From Kiritimatiellia bacterium (lineage in GTDB: Bacteria > Verrucomicrobiota > Kiritimatiellia > RFP12 > UBA1067), in contig JAEDMC010000122.1 in the NCBI GenBank assembly GCA_016303225.1, forward strand, positions 1-9,191: 9,191 bases of DNA, read 5' to 3'. The position numbers and the translations under genes are program-made. This document shows positions 1 through 8,638 of the stretch, in pieces. How positions within the stretch are numbered: the stretch's first letter is position 1; each line of letters begins with the position of its first letter. The notes beneath the pieces were generated by a model. That model worked only from the letters and a program-made list of their open reading frames with translations. It was not told the origin of the DNA and ran no database searches.

Positions 1-162
1 AACTTGTCACCACGGTCAGGCAAACGGCCTATGCATTGCACCTCTACCTCGGCACAGACCGGCATCGAACACGGACTGCTCATCAACTTCGGCTCGCCGA
101 AATTTGAAATCGTCAAGCGAATCTATACGAAAAAACAACCGCAGGGCGAGACCCTGCCATAA
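1..162 (+). pseudogene. 3' end of a GxxxExxY-family protein gene, apparently frameshifted
   Basis: The frame ending at the TAA at 160-162 encodes GIEHGLLINFGSPKFEIVKR followed by a short basic tail. The GLLINFGS core and the following strand are typical of the C-terminus of GxxxExxY proteins, small proteins with a PD-(D/E)XK nuclease-like fold whose function is not firmly established. Upstream of about base 56 the family-like sequence (TVRQTAYALHLYLGT) is in another frame, offset by one base. One extra base near 54-58 would explain this, so the gene looks broken, although a sequencing or assembly error is possible. The 5' part lies outside the window. The gene converges on the carB operon and has no evident link to nucleotide synthesis. 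The family call is from motif memory, and the frameshift is inference. Confidence 0.55.
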
Positions 163-280
163 TCCTTCACGCCCTTGTCGGACGAAATCAAAAACCTAAC
201 CGCAAGTTGGTCTGATCCGCCCGTAGTTTCGCTTTCGTCCCAGACGACCCAGACTCACTGCCGAAGGCAGCCCAAAACAT

Positions 281-313
281 CTCTGCGCCCTCCTTGCGCC
301 CCCTTTGCGGCGA
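281..313. repeat. Three imperfect 11-bp tandem units (TTGCG core)
   Basis: Units start at 281, 292 and 303: CTCTGCGCCCT, CCTTGCGCCCC and CTTTGCGGCGA. The TGCG core recurs exactly every 11 bases (284, 295, 306). I recall similar CTCTGCG/CTTTGCGG intergenic repeats from other bacteria, but no function can be read from the sequence. Confidence 0.5.
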
Positions 314-328
314 AAACTGAAATAGTAA

Positions 329-364
329 ACGAAAACCCAGAGACAGAATCGTCACTGGGTTCGT
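329..364 (-). terminator. Probable intrinsic terminator of the carB operon
   Basis: A perfect 7-bp stem pairs AACCCAG (334-340) with CTGGGTT (355-361). Inside it, GAC (342-344) can pair with GTC (351-353). Outside it, ACG/CGT pairs extend the stem across a two-base bulge. Read on the minus strand the stem runs directly into TTTTCGTTTACTATTTC, a T-rich tail. It lies about 225 bases past the carB stop, which is distant but still the first hairpin with a T-rich tail downstream. Confidence 0.45.
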
Positions 365-373
365 TGCCGCAAC

Positions 374-395
374 ACTAAAATTTCGTTTAGTTTTT
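374..395 (+). terminator. Weak AT-rich hairpin with T-run (plus strand)
   Basis: ACTAAA (374-379) pairs with TTTAGT (386-391) around a six-base loop, and the T-run at 391-395 follows. The orientation suits transcripts from the plus-strand gene ending at 162. The stem is all A/T apart from one G-C pair, so it would be weak. Confidence 0.35.
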
Positions 396-421
396 CAATC
401 GGCAGCCCAGATGGAGGTGGA

Positions 422-518
422 AGGTGGAGGTGGACAATGGAGAGATTAAATCCTTCTGTTCGTCTGCGACTCACGCCCCACCTACTAAAGTGAGAACTTC
501 CACTGTCCACCTCCACCT
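422..518. repeat. Imperfect 19-bp inverted repeat of GTGGA-type units
   Basis: AGGTGGAGGTGGACAATGG (422-440) is the reverse complement of 500-518 at 18 of 19 positions, with a 59-base spacer. Each arm is itself repetitive: GGTGG units run from 411 to 433, and CTCCACCTAC occurs twice (511-520 and 524-533). The element could form a large stem in RNA from the carB operon. It could also be a degenerate mobile minisatellite. There is no T-run after either arm, so it is not a classic terminator. Confidence 0.6.
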
Positions 519-583
519 ACTCTCTCCACCTACACATCACCGCTCCAATTGATTTCCTCACGCGGACGCAGATCATCTTGCGT

Positions 584-3769
<3,186 letters not shown>

Positions 3770-3776
3770 GAGACCA

Positions 3777-3781
3777 TCCTT
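3777..3781 (-). promoter_or_regulatory. Ribosome binding site of carB
   Basis: AAGGA on the minus strand lies 7 bases before the ATG at 3769, in the 21-base gap after the pyrG stop. It supports the chosen start and translation from the shared transcript. Confidence 0.7.
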
Positions 3782-3787
3782 ATCAGT

Positions 3788-3810
3788 TCTTCACTTTTCA
3801 CTCTTCACTG
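3788..3810. repeat. TTCACTN heptamer array at the pyrG/carB junction
   Basis: Three heptamers lie in tandem on the plus strand: TTCACTT (3790), TTCACTC (3797) and TTCACTG (3804). On the coding strand they read as AGTGAAG-type units and encode the VKSEK tail and TGA stop of PyrG. Bases 3788-3808 are identical to 5424-5444, a 21-bp exact direct repeat. Confidence 0.9.
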
Positions 3811-5410
3811 TCTTAAGGGCCGAGCGAACGAGGCCCTCAAAAAGCGGATGCGGCTCGGTCGGACGGGACTTGAACTCGGGATGAAACTGTCCGGCGATGA
3901 AATACGGATGACCGGGCAACTCGACGATCTCGACCAGCCTGCCGTCAGGAGACGTGCCCGACACCTTGAGCCCGGCCTTCTCCAACGCCCTGCGTCCTTC
4001 CGAATCGTAGCTGAGCTCGTACCGGTGACGATGCCTCTCGGAGATCATCGTCGACTTGTAGAGCTTCGCCGCCAGCGTGCCGGGCTCGATCACGCACGGA
4101 TAGGCTCCGAGGCGCATCGTGCCGCCCTTCTGCGTGACGCCTTTCTGATCGGCCATCAGGTCGATCACCGGGTGCGCCGTCTTCTCGTCGAACTCGGTCG
4201 AGTTCGCATCCTTCCAGCCGACGACGTTCCGCGCATATTCGATCGCCGTGCACTGCATGCCGAGGCAGATGCCCAGAAACGGAACCTTGTGCTCGCGGGC
4301 ATATTTGATCGCGACGATCTTTCCATCAACACCCCGACTCCCGAACCCACCCGGGACAAGGATCCCGTCCACGCCTTTCAGAAGTCTCGGATTCCCCTCC
4401 AGTTCCTCCGCCTCGACACACTTGACATTCACCTTGCAGTTGTGCGCCATGCCGGCATGGTGCAGGGCCTCGTGAACGGACTTGTAGGCGTCGCGAATGG
4501 CGATGTACTTGCCGACCAGGGCAATCGTGCATTCCTTCTTCGGCTGCGTCGCCTTCTTCACGAGCGTATCCCAGACCGTGTGCTTCACGGGCCAGATGTC
4601 GAGGTGCAGCTGCTTCAGAACCTCTTCGTCCAGATGCTGCTTGCGGAGTTCGCGGGGAATCGCGTAGACGGAATCCGTCACGTCCTTCTCCTCGATCACA
4701 CGCTCGAGCCGCACGTTGCAGAAGAGCGCGAGCTTCTCGAGATGTTCCTTGGGAATCGGCATCTCGGTCCGGCAGACGAGGATGTCGGGAATGATGCCGA
4801 TCGCGCGGAGCTGTCCGACCGAATGCTGCGAGGGCTTGGTCTTCAGCTCGCCCGCCGCCTTCAGGTACGGAACGAGCGTCAGGTGGACGAAACAGGTATT
4901 GTCGTATCCCTCTTCAAACCGGAACTGCCGCGCCGCCTCGAGAAACGGCAGCGACTCGATGTCGCCCGAGACGCCGCCGATTTCGCAGAGGACAATGTCG
5001 ACATCATGCTCTCCGGCCGAGCGGATCGCCGCCTTGATTTCGTTCGTGATGTGGGGAACGACCTGCACCGTGCCGCCCAGGTAGCCGCCCGCACGCTCAC
5101 GCGCCAGGACGGACGCATAAATGCGCCCTGACGTGAAATTCGACGCCTTCGAGCACGTGACGCCCGCGAACCGCTCGTAGTGCCCGAGGTCGAGGTCGGT
5201 CTCGGCGCCGTCGTCCGTCACGAACACCTCACCATGCTGATAGGGGCTCATCGTGCCGGGATCGACGTTGAGATACGGGTCGAGCTTCTGCATGAAGACC
5301 TTGTAGCCGCGGCTCTTGAGGAGGAGCGCCAGCGACGCCGAGGTGATGCCCTTCCCGAGGGAGCTCACCACGCCCCCGGTGATGAACACGTATTTGACCT
5401 GCTTTTTCAT
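3791..5410 (-). CDS. pyrG: CTP synthase (PyrG)
   Basis: PyrG converts UTP to CTP with ATP and glutamine, the last step of pyrimidine nucleotide synthesis. From the ATG at 5410 the protein has 539 residues, close to the family's usual 530-550. The N-terminal synthetase domain has the P-loop region ITGGVVSSLGKG (10-21), the KLDPYLNVDPGTM segment (42-54) and CEIGGVSGDIES (142-153). The class I glutamine amidotransferase domain has its nucleophile in GICLGMQ (Cys382), with His510 and Glu512 in HPEF. A GTG at 5437 in frame would add nine residues, but it lies inside a repeat and overlaps carA. The ATG follows GGAG with a 6-base spacer and places the conserved start correctly. The C-terminal VKSEK comes from the heptamer array. 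The gene sits between carA and carB, an unusual place, with gaps of 16 and 21 bases. Confidence 0.97.
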   Translation of the reverse strand: MKKQVKYVFITGGVVSSLGKGITSASLALLLKSRGYKVFMQKLDPYLNVDPGTMSPYQHGEVFVTDDGAETDLDLGHYERFAGVTCSKASNFTSGRIYASVLARERAGGYLGGTVQVVPHITNEIKAAIRSAGEHDVDIVLCEIGGVSGDIESLPFLEAARQFRFEEGYDNTCFVHLTLVPYLKAAGELKTKPSQHSVGQLRAIGIIPDILVCRTEMPIPKEHLEKLALFCNVRLERVIEEKDVTDSVYAIPRELRKQHLDEEVLKQLHLDIWPVKHTVWDTLVKKATQPKKECTIALVGKYIAIRDAYKSVHEALHHAGMAHNCKVNVKCVEAEELEGNPRLLKGVDGILVPGGFGSRGVDGKIVAIKYAREHKVPFLGICLGMQCTAIEYARNVVGWKDANSTEFDEKTAHPVIDLMADQKGVTQKGGTMRLGAYPCVIEPGTLAAKLYKSTMISERHRHRYELSYDSEGRRALEKAGLKVSGTSPDGRLVEIVELPGHPYFIAGQFHPEFKSRPTEPHPLFEGLVRSALKTVKSEK

Positions 5411-5416
5411 ACCCTT

Positions 5417-5420
5417 CTCC
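5417..5420 (-). promoter_or_regulatory. Ribosome binding site deciding the pyrG start
   Basis: GGAG on the minus strand lies 6 bases before the ATG at 5410. It lies downstream of the alternative GTG at 5437, so it can serve only the ATG. Confidence 0.65.
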
Positions 5421-5423
5421 AAC

Positions 5424-5446
5424 TCTTCACTTTTCACTCTTCACCA
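5424..5446. repeat. TTCACTN heptamer array at the carA/pyrG junction
   Basis: Heptamers TTCACTT (5426), TTCACTC (5433) and the degenerate TTCACCA (5440) lie in tandem. Bases 5424-5444 exactly match 3788-3808. On the coding strand the array supplies the VKSEK tail and TGA stop of CarA, and it contains the spurious GTG start upstream of pyrG. Confidence 0.9.
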
Positions 5447-6542
5447 TTAGCTTTCGGAATTCCTCGAAGAGGTATTCCGAATCGTGCGGACCCGGACAGC
5501 TCTCCGGATGATACTGCACGGAGAACGCCGGCAGCGTCCCGTGGCGAACGCCTTCGATCGAGCCGTCGTTGAGGTTCACGTGCGTCACCTCGAGACAGTC
5601 GGGAACCGAGTCCGGGAGGACGGCGAAGTTGTGGTTCTGGCTGGTGATCTCCACCTTGCCCGTCGCGAGGTTCCTGACCGGATGGTTGCACCCGTGATGG
5701 CCGAACTTGAGCCGCCCCGTTTTCGCCCCGCAGGCAAGCGACAGCAGCTGATGCCCGAGACAGATGCCGAAGATCGGAACCTTCCCGAGCAGCGTGCGGA
5801 TGTTCTCAATGGCATACGGCAAAGCAGCGGGATCGGCCGGACCGTTGGAAAGAAACACCCCGTCCGGCTTCATCGCAAGGACGTCGGCCGCCGATGTCTT
5901 CGCCGGCACGACCGTCACCCGCGCAAACTTGCCAAGCGACCGCAGAATGTTCGTCTTGATGCCGAAGTCATAAGCCACGACATGCTGGTCGCCTTCGCCG
6001 ACCTCGTAAGACTCCCCGCAGGTCACCTTCGCCGCATAGTCCTGACCGTCCAGGCCCTCCCAGGCCTTCGCCTTGGCGATCGCCTCCGTCTCGGAGAGCG
6101 CCCCGGACAGGCAGAGGTACGCCTTCTGGTTGCCGTTCTCGCGCAGGTGAATCGTCAGCGCGCGCGTATCGACGCCGTAGATACCGGGCACGCCGTTCGC
6201 CTTGAGGTACGCGTTAAGCGAGTCCGTGGAACGGAAGTTCGACGGTTCCGTCAGATCACCGATCACAAGTCCAGACAGAAAAAGGCCCCGGGACTCGACG
6301 TCCTCGGGGTTGATTCCATAGTTGCCGACTTCGGCAGTGGTGAGGGTGACGAACTGTCCGGCGTAAGACGGGTCGGTCAAGATCTCCTGATACCCGCACA
6401 TGCCGGTGTTGAACACCACCTCGCCACACCGGTCAATCGTCTCTCCGAAAGCGACGCCGTGGAAGACCGAGCCGTCCGCCAACGCCAGAAGCGCCTTCCG
6501 ATCCCGTTCCGCCCGCCACTTTGCAATCAAGTTGTTGTCCAT
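5427..6542 (-). CDS. carA: Carbamoyl-phosphate synthase small subunit (CarA)
   Basis: CarA hydrolyses glutamine and channels ammonia to CarB for carbamoyl phosphate synthesis. From the ATG at 6542 it has 371 residues, normal for the family. The N-terminal domain shows ALLALADGSVFHG (17-29), EVVFNTGMCGYQEILTDPSY (41-60) and the GIYGVDTRALT segment (120-130). The class I amidotransferase domain has the nucleophile in GICLGHQ (Cys261), GHHGCNHPV (281-289), and His345/Glu347 in YHPESCPGPHDS. In-frame ATGs at 6563 and 6548 also exist. The 6563 codon lies upstream of the predicted sigma-54 transcription start and has no ribosome site. The 6548 codon is only 3 bases from GGAGG, whereas 6542 is 9 bases away and is preferred. 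The VKSEK tail comes from the heptamer repeat. It begins a transcription unit with pyrG and carB. Confidence 0.96.
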   Translation of the reverse strand: MDNNLIAKWRAERDRKALLALADGSVFHGVAFGETIDRCGEVVFNTGMCGYQEILTDPSYAGQFVTLTTAEVGNYGINPEDVESRGLFLSGLVIGDLTEPSNFRSTDSLNAYLKANGVPGIYGVDTRALTIHLRENGNQKAYLCLSGALSETEAIAKAKAWEGLDGQDYAAKVTCGESYEVGEGDQHVVAYDFGIKTNILRSLGKFARVTVVPAKTSAADVLAMKPDGVFLSNGPADPAALPYAIENIRTLLGKVPIFGICLGHQLLSLACGAKTGRLKFGHHGCNHPVRNLATGKVEITSQNHNFAVLPDSVPDCLEVTHVNLNDGSIEGVRHGTLPAFSVQYHPESCPGPHDSEYLFEEFRKLMVKSEK

Positions 6543-6551
6543 AGTCATAAG

Positions 6552-6556
6552 CCTCC
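6552..6556 (-). promoter_or_regulatory. Ribosome binding site of carA
   Basis: A consensus GGAGG on the minus strand lies 9 bases before the ATG at 6542. The predicted transcription start falls at about 6556, so the mRNA would begin at or next to this site and have a very short leader. Confidence 0.7.
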
Positions 6557-6565
6557 AGTCCATAC

Positions 6566-6583
6566 TAGCAAATGCCGTGCCAA
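6566..6583 (-). promoter_or_regulatory. Sigma-54 (-24/-12) promoter of carA-pyrG-carB
   Basis: The minus strand reads TTGGCACGGCATTTGCTA, matching the sigma-54 consensus TGGCACG-N4-TTGCW. The -24 GG (6581-6580) and -12 GC (6569-6568) are exactly 10 bases apart. The predicted start is near 6556, 14 bases before the carA ATG. The same core occurs upstream of the PurF-like gene. Sigma-54 promoters need an activator bound upstream, and candidate dyads occur at 6635-6683. Confidence 0.8.
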
Positions 6584-6597
6584 TTTTCAGAATTGGC
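6579..6597. repeat. Palindrome overlapping the -24 element of the carA promoter
   Basis: GCCAATT (6579-6585) and AATTGGC (6591-6597) form a perfect 7-bp dyad with a 5-base centre. One arm contains the -24 GG of the sigma-54 promoter. It has no T-run, so it is not a normal terminator for the PurF-like gene. It might be a repressor site or chance. Confidence 0.5.
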
Positions 6598-6634
6598 GTT
6601 ATTCCGTCATTTTCCGCAAGACATCATAAACGGA

Positions 6635-6683
6635 CGACAAAAAATGTAATCCGCCCCAGCGCTGCATATCACAGAAAATGTAA
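6635..6683. promoter_or_regulatory. Candidate activator sites (paired dyads) upstream of carA
   Basis: On the minus strand, TTACA-TTTTC-TGTGA (6683-6669) and TTACA-TTTTT-TGTCG (6649-6635) lie 34 bp apart. They sit within a 15-bp direct repeat that matches at 14 of 15 positions (6637-6651 and 6671-6685). Their centres are about -86 and -120 from the predicted start, the usual zone for sigma-54 activators. A similar pair precedes the PurF-like gene. The activator is unknown, and the motif is not the NtrC consensus as I know it. Confidence 0.45.
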
Positions 6684-8363
6684 TCAGTAGCTCCGCCCCT
6701 CCTTGCGCGCCAAGTAGTTCTTGAGCGCGTCATGGAGAACACGTTCGCCACCCTTCGTCGGGTAGTCGCCCGTGAAATACCAGTCGCCGGACGAATCCGG
6801 GCAGCATCCGCGCATGTCGTCGACCGTCTGGAAGATGACGTCCACCTTGGCCTTCATCCCCTTCGGCGTGATCAGCCGGGCGATCTCGGACGAAAGCTCG
6901 GCGAGCGAGTGACGCGCGTAAAGGGCGCGGACGTCGTCCGTCTCCGCGATCGCACGATCGCCCTCGAGATTGACGAGCGCCTTGAAGGCCACCAGTTCGC
7001 CCAGCGTCGACATGTCGATGCCGTAGCAGTCCGGATAGCAGATCGGCGGTGCCGACGAGGCAACGATAATCCGCTTCGGACCCAGTCGGTCCAGCATCGG
7101 CAAGATCGCGTTCTTCATCGTGTTGCCGCGAACGATCGAGTCGTCCAGGACGACGAGCGTATCCGTCGCCGGCCGCACAAGCCCGTACGTGACGTCGTAG
7201 ACGTGCTGGTAGAACTCCCGCCGCGCAGCCGCATCGGCGATGAACGTGCGGAACTTGGCGTCCTTGACAGCGATCTGGCCGAACCGCACCGGCCGGCCTT
7301 CGGCGAGGCCCTCCGTCCAGAGCGCCTCCAGGAGTCCGTGGAACGCGACGAGCGCCGAGTTGGGAATGTAGCTGAAGAACGTGTTCTCGAGATCGCCTCC
7401 GACGGCGTCAAGAAGCGGTTTCGCCAAAGCGGCGCCGAGCGCCTTGCGCTCACGGTGGATGTCCGCGTCGTTTGCGCGGGAGAAGTAGATGCGCTCGAAG
7501 ACGCAACCGCGCCGTTCGGCAGGCTCGAGGATCTTCACGAACGAAACCGTTCCGTCAGGCGCGACGATCATCGCCTCACCCGGCACAAGCTCCTTCACCT
7601 CGTCGGGCATGAGATCGAAGGCCGCCTGGACGGCAGGGCGCTCAGAGGCCACGACGGCGACGTCGTCGTCGACATAGCAGTAGCCCGGACGAATGCCGTG
7701 CGGATCACGGACGGCGAAGCTCCAGCCGTCGCCGGTCATTCCGCATAGCGTATACGCGCCGTCCAGACGCGGCAGGAGGTTTCTCAGCGCCGAAACGAGG
7801 ATTTCGCCACTCCGGCTTCCGCTCCCGTCTTTCCGCGCCATCTCCTCGCCCAGCATGCACGAGGCGAGCCACTCGCAGATGAGATACCCGTCGGCGGTCG
7901 ACTCGGGGAACTTGCCCATCCCCACGTAGGCGTCGAAGAGCTCGTGCGTGTTCGTGAGGTTGAAGTTGCCGGCCAGGAACAGCGTCCGAGAGAGGCGTGC
8001 GGACTTGTGGACGAACGGATGGCAGAAACCGACGTCGCCCTTGCCGTACGTCGCATAGCGAAGATGCCCGAGAAAGAGCGTCTCGTCCATCCTGCGACGC
8101 TTGGCGAGCAGAGACAGCAAATCCGCGAGGGGGCTATCCGACGCGGATTTGAGTTCACCGTAGGCCGGCCGACCGTTCTCGGGCGTGAGCGTCAGGGTGA
8201 CTGCCCCCGCGCCGTCCTGCCCTCGATTGTGCTGTTTCTCGAGGAGCAGCGACAGCTTCGTGCCACCGAAGTCGGTGGAGCCGAACTTCTCCGCATAGTG
8301 GGCGGCGTTCCTGCGCAACCGCAGGAGCGCCACCGCACATTCATGTTTGATGCTGTCTGACAT
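6684..8363 (-). CDS. PurF-like amidophosphoribosyltransferase
   Basis: The family uses glutamine and PRPP to make 5-phosphoribosylamine, the first purine step. From the ATG at 8363 the protein has 559 residues, longer than typical PurF (about 470-505). The class II amidotransferase domain has Cys9 in KHECAVAL after a short propeptide-like leader, EKQHNRGQDGAG (42-53), GHLRYATYGKG (99-109), AGNFNLTN (131-138) and RDPHGIRPG (219-227). The phosphoribosyltransferase part has CVFERIYFSR (287-296) and the PRPP motif VVLDDSIVRGNT (404-415). The flexible-loop region reads RTFIADAA...HVYDVTYG instead of the usual GRTFI-P-Q pattern. This resembles the Bacteroides subtype that I recall next to carAB. 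The C-terminal Cys pair that binds Fe-S in B. subtilis PurF is not in place (WYFTGDYPT), so a cluster cannot be claimed. A TTG at 8381 is rejected because it lies only about 4 bases from the predicted transcript start. The ribosome site is weak (AGAAG). Confidence 0.87.
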   Translation of the reverse strand: MSDSIKHECAVALLRLRRNAAHYAEKFGSTDFGGTKLSLLLEKQHNRGQDGAGAVTLTLTPENGRPAYGELKSASDSPLADLLSLLAKRRRMDETLFLGHLRYATYGKGDVGFCHPFVHKSARLSRTLFLAGNFNLTNTHELFDAYVGMGKFPESTADGYLICEWLASCMLGEEMARKDGSGSRSGEILVSALRNLLPRLDGAYTLCGMTGDGWSFAVRDPHGIRPGYCYVDDDVAVVASERPAVQAAFDLMPDEVKELVPGEAMIVAPDGTVSFVKILEPAERRGCVFERIYFSRANDADIHRERKALGAALAKPLLDAVGGDLENTFFSYIPNSALVAFHGLLEALWTEGLAEGRPVRFGQIAVKDAKFRTFIADAAARREFYQHVYDVTYGLVRPATDTLVVLDDSIVRGNTMKNAILPMLDRLGPKRIIVASSAPPICYPDCYGIDMSTLGELVAFKALVNLEGDRAIAETDDVRALYARHSLAELSSEIARLITPKGMKAKVDVIFQTVDDMRGCCPDSSGDWYFTGDYPTKGGERVLHDALKNYLARKEGRSY

Positions 8364-8394
8364 AGCTTCTATTGCGTTCAACTACCAATGTCAT

Positions 8395-8412
8395 TAGCAA
8401 ACCGCGTGCCAA
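8395..8412 (-). promoter_or_regulatory. Sigma-54 (-24/-12) promoter of the PurF-like gene
   Basis: The minus strand reads TTGGCACGCGGTTTGCTA. GG (8410-8409) and GC (8398-8397) are exactly 10 bases apart, a full match to TGGCACG-N4-TTGC. It shares TTGGCACG and TTTGCTA with the carA promoter, differing only in the 3-base centre. The predicted start is near 8385, 22 bases before the ATG at 8363. Confidence 0.8.
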
Positions 8413-8443
8413 CCGCAGATTTCTCGCCAATTCGAGCAATGTC

Positions 8444-8490
8444 TTACACCGGCTGTAAAACGCCAGCCAGCCGTATTTCACCACATGTAC
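8444..8490. promoter_or_regulatory. Candidate activator sites (paired dyads) upstream of the PurF-like gene
   Basis: TTACA-CCGGC-TGTAA (8444-8458) is a perfect 5-bp dyad with a 5-base centre, centred about -66 from the predicted start. A degenerate copy, TTTCA-CCACA-TGTAC (8476-8490), matches 8 of 10 arm positions and is centred near -98. The 32-bp spacing resembles the 34-bp spacing of the carA pair. This reading is inference from pattern sharing between two promoters. Confidence 0.42.
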
Positions 8491-8525
8491 GATCTGCCGG
8501 GCGAGGCGGCCTCCGCCAGCCGTAT
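8466..8525. repeat. 11-bp direct repeat GCCAGCCGTAT (two copies)
   Basis: Exact copies lie at 8466-8476 and 8515-8525, starting 49 bp apart. They sit upstream of the sigma-54 promoter, about -81 to -140 from the predicted start. The distal copy lies inside the possible small ORF, so the repeat may be a coding duplication rather than a binding site. Confidence 0.5.
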
Positions 8526-8579
8526 CACGCCCTCTGGCTTCTCGCCCTCGAACTTAATGACCTGTTCGTACGACGCCAT
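8478..8579 (-). CDS. Possible 33-residue small protein
   Basis: An ATG at 8579 opens a 33-codon frame ending in TGA at 8478-8480. It begins MASYEQVIKFEGEKPEGVIR and ends in SYMW. I do not recognise it. In its favour, the codons (GAG, AAG, GGC, GTC, TTC, TAC) resemble the neighbouring genes, and AGG lies 9 bases before the ATG. Against it are its very small size, the lack of a known family, and overlap of its end with a candidate regulatory dyad. It could be a truncated gene remnant, a regulatory peptide or chance. There is no membrane segment or signal peptide. Confidence 0.3.
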   Translation of the reverse strand: MASYEQVIKFEGEKPEGVIRLAEAASPGRSYMW

Positions 8580-8619
8580 TGGAATAAACCTAAATCAAAT
8601 CAATCGAAATGAATCGGAC

Positions 8620-8638
8620 GCGCGCGCAGTTCGCGCGC
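8620..8638 (-). terminator. GC-only hairpin at the end of the FISUMP gene
   Basis: GCGCGCG (8620-8626) pairs with CGCGCGC (8632-8638) around a 5-base loop and abuts the TAG stop. A T-rich but broken tract (ATTCATTTCGATTGATTTG) follows on the minus strand, so termination is plausible but not canonical. Confidence 0.4.

Larger units (their letters stand above)
163..583. other. Non-coding interval between converging genes
   Basis: I see no convincing gene here. An open frame from a TTG at 175 to 378 has a composition unlike the neighbours, no ribosome site and no recognisable motif. The interval holds a three-unit 11-bp repeat (281-313), two hairpins in terminator-like settings (329-364 and 374-395) and a large imperfect inverted repeat built from GTGGA units (422-518). 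It is less GC-rich than the flanking operon, as expected for a spacer between converging transcription units. Confidence 0.6.

Noticed and set aside
175..378. 67-residue open frame from TTG
   Set aside because: It has no ribosome site and no motif, is Ser/Thr/Pro-rich, and covers a repeat and part of the hairpin at 329-364.
5411..5437. GTG at 5437 as the pyrG start
   Set aside because: It lies within the heptamer repeat, overlaps carA and has no ribosome site. The ATG at 5410 has GGAG at a 6-base spacing and a family-typical N-terminus.
6543..6563. ATG at 6563 as the carA start
   Set aside because: It has no ribosome site and lies upstream of the predicted sigma-54 transcription start.
6579..6597. 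Palindrome as terminator of the PurF-like gene
   Set aside because: No T-run follows on the minus strand, and the dyad overlaps the carA promoter.
8364..8381. TTG at 8381 as the PurF-like start
   Set aside because: It lies about 4 bases from the predicted transcript start and has no ribosome site. The ATG at 8363 leaves a leader before Cys9 like that of known propeptide-bearing homologues.
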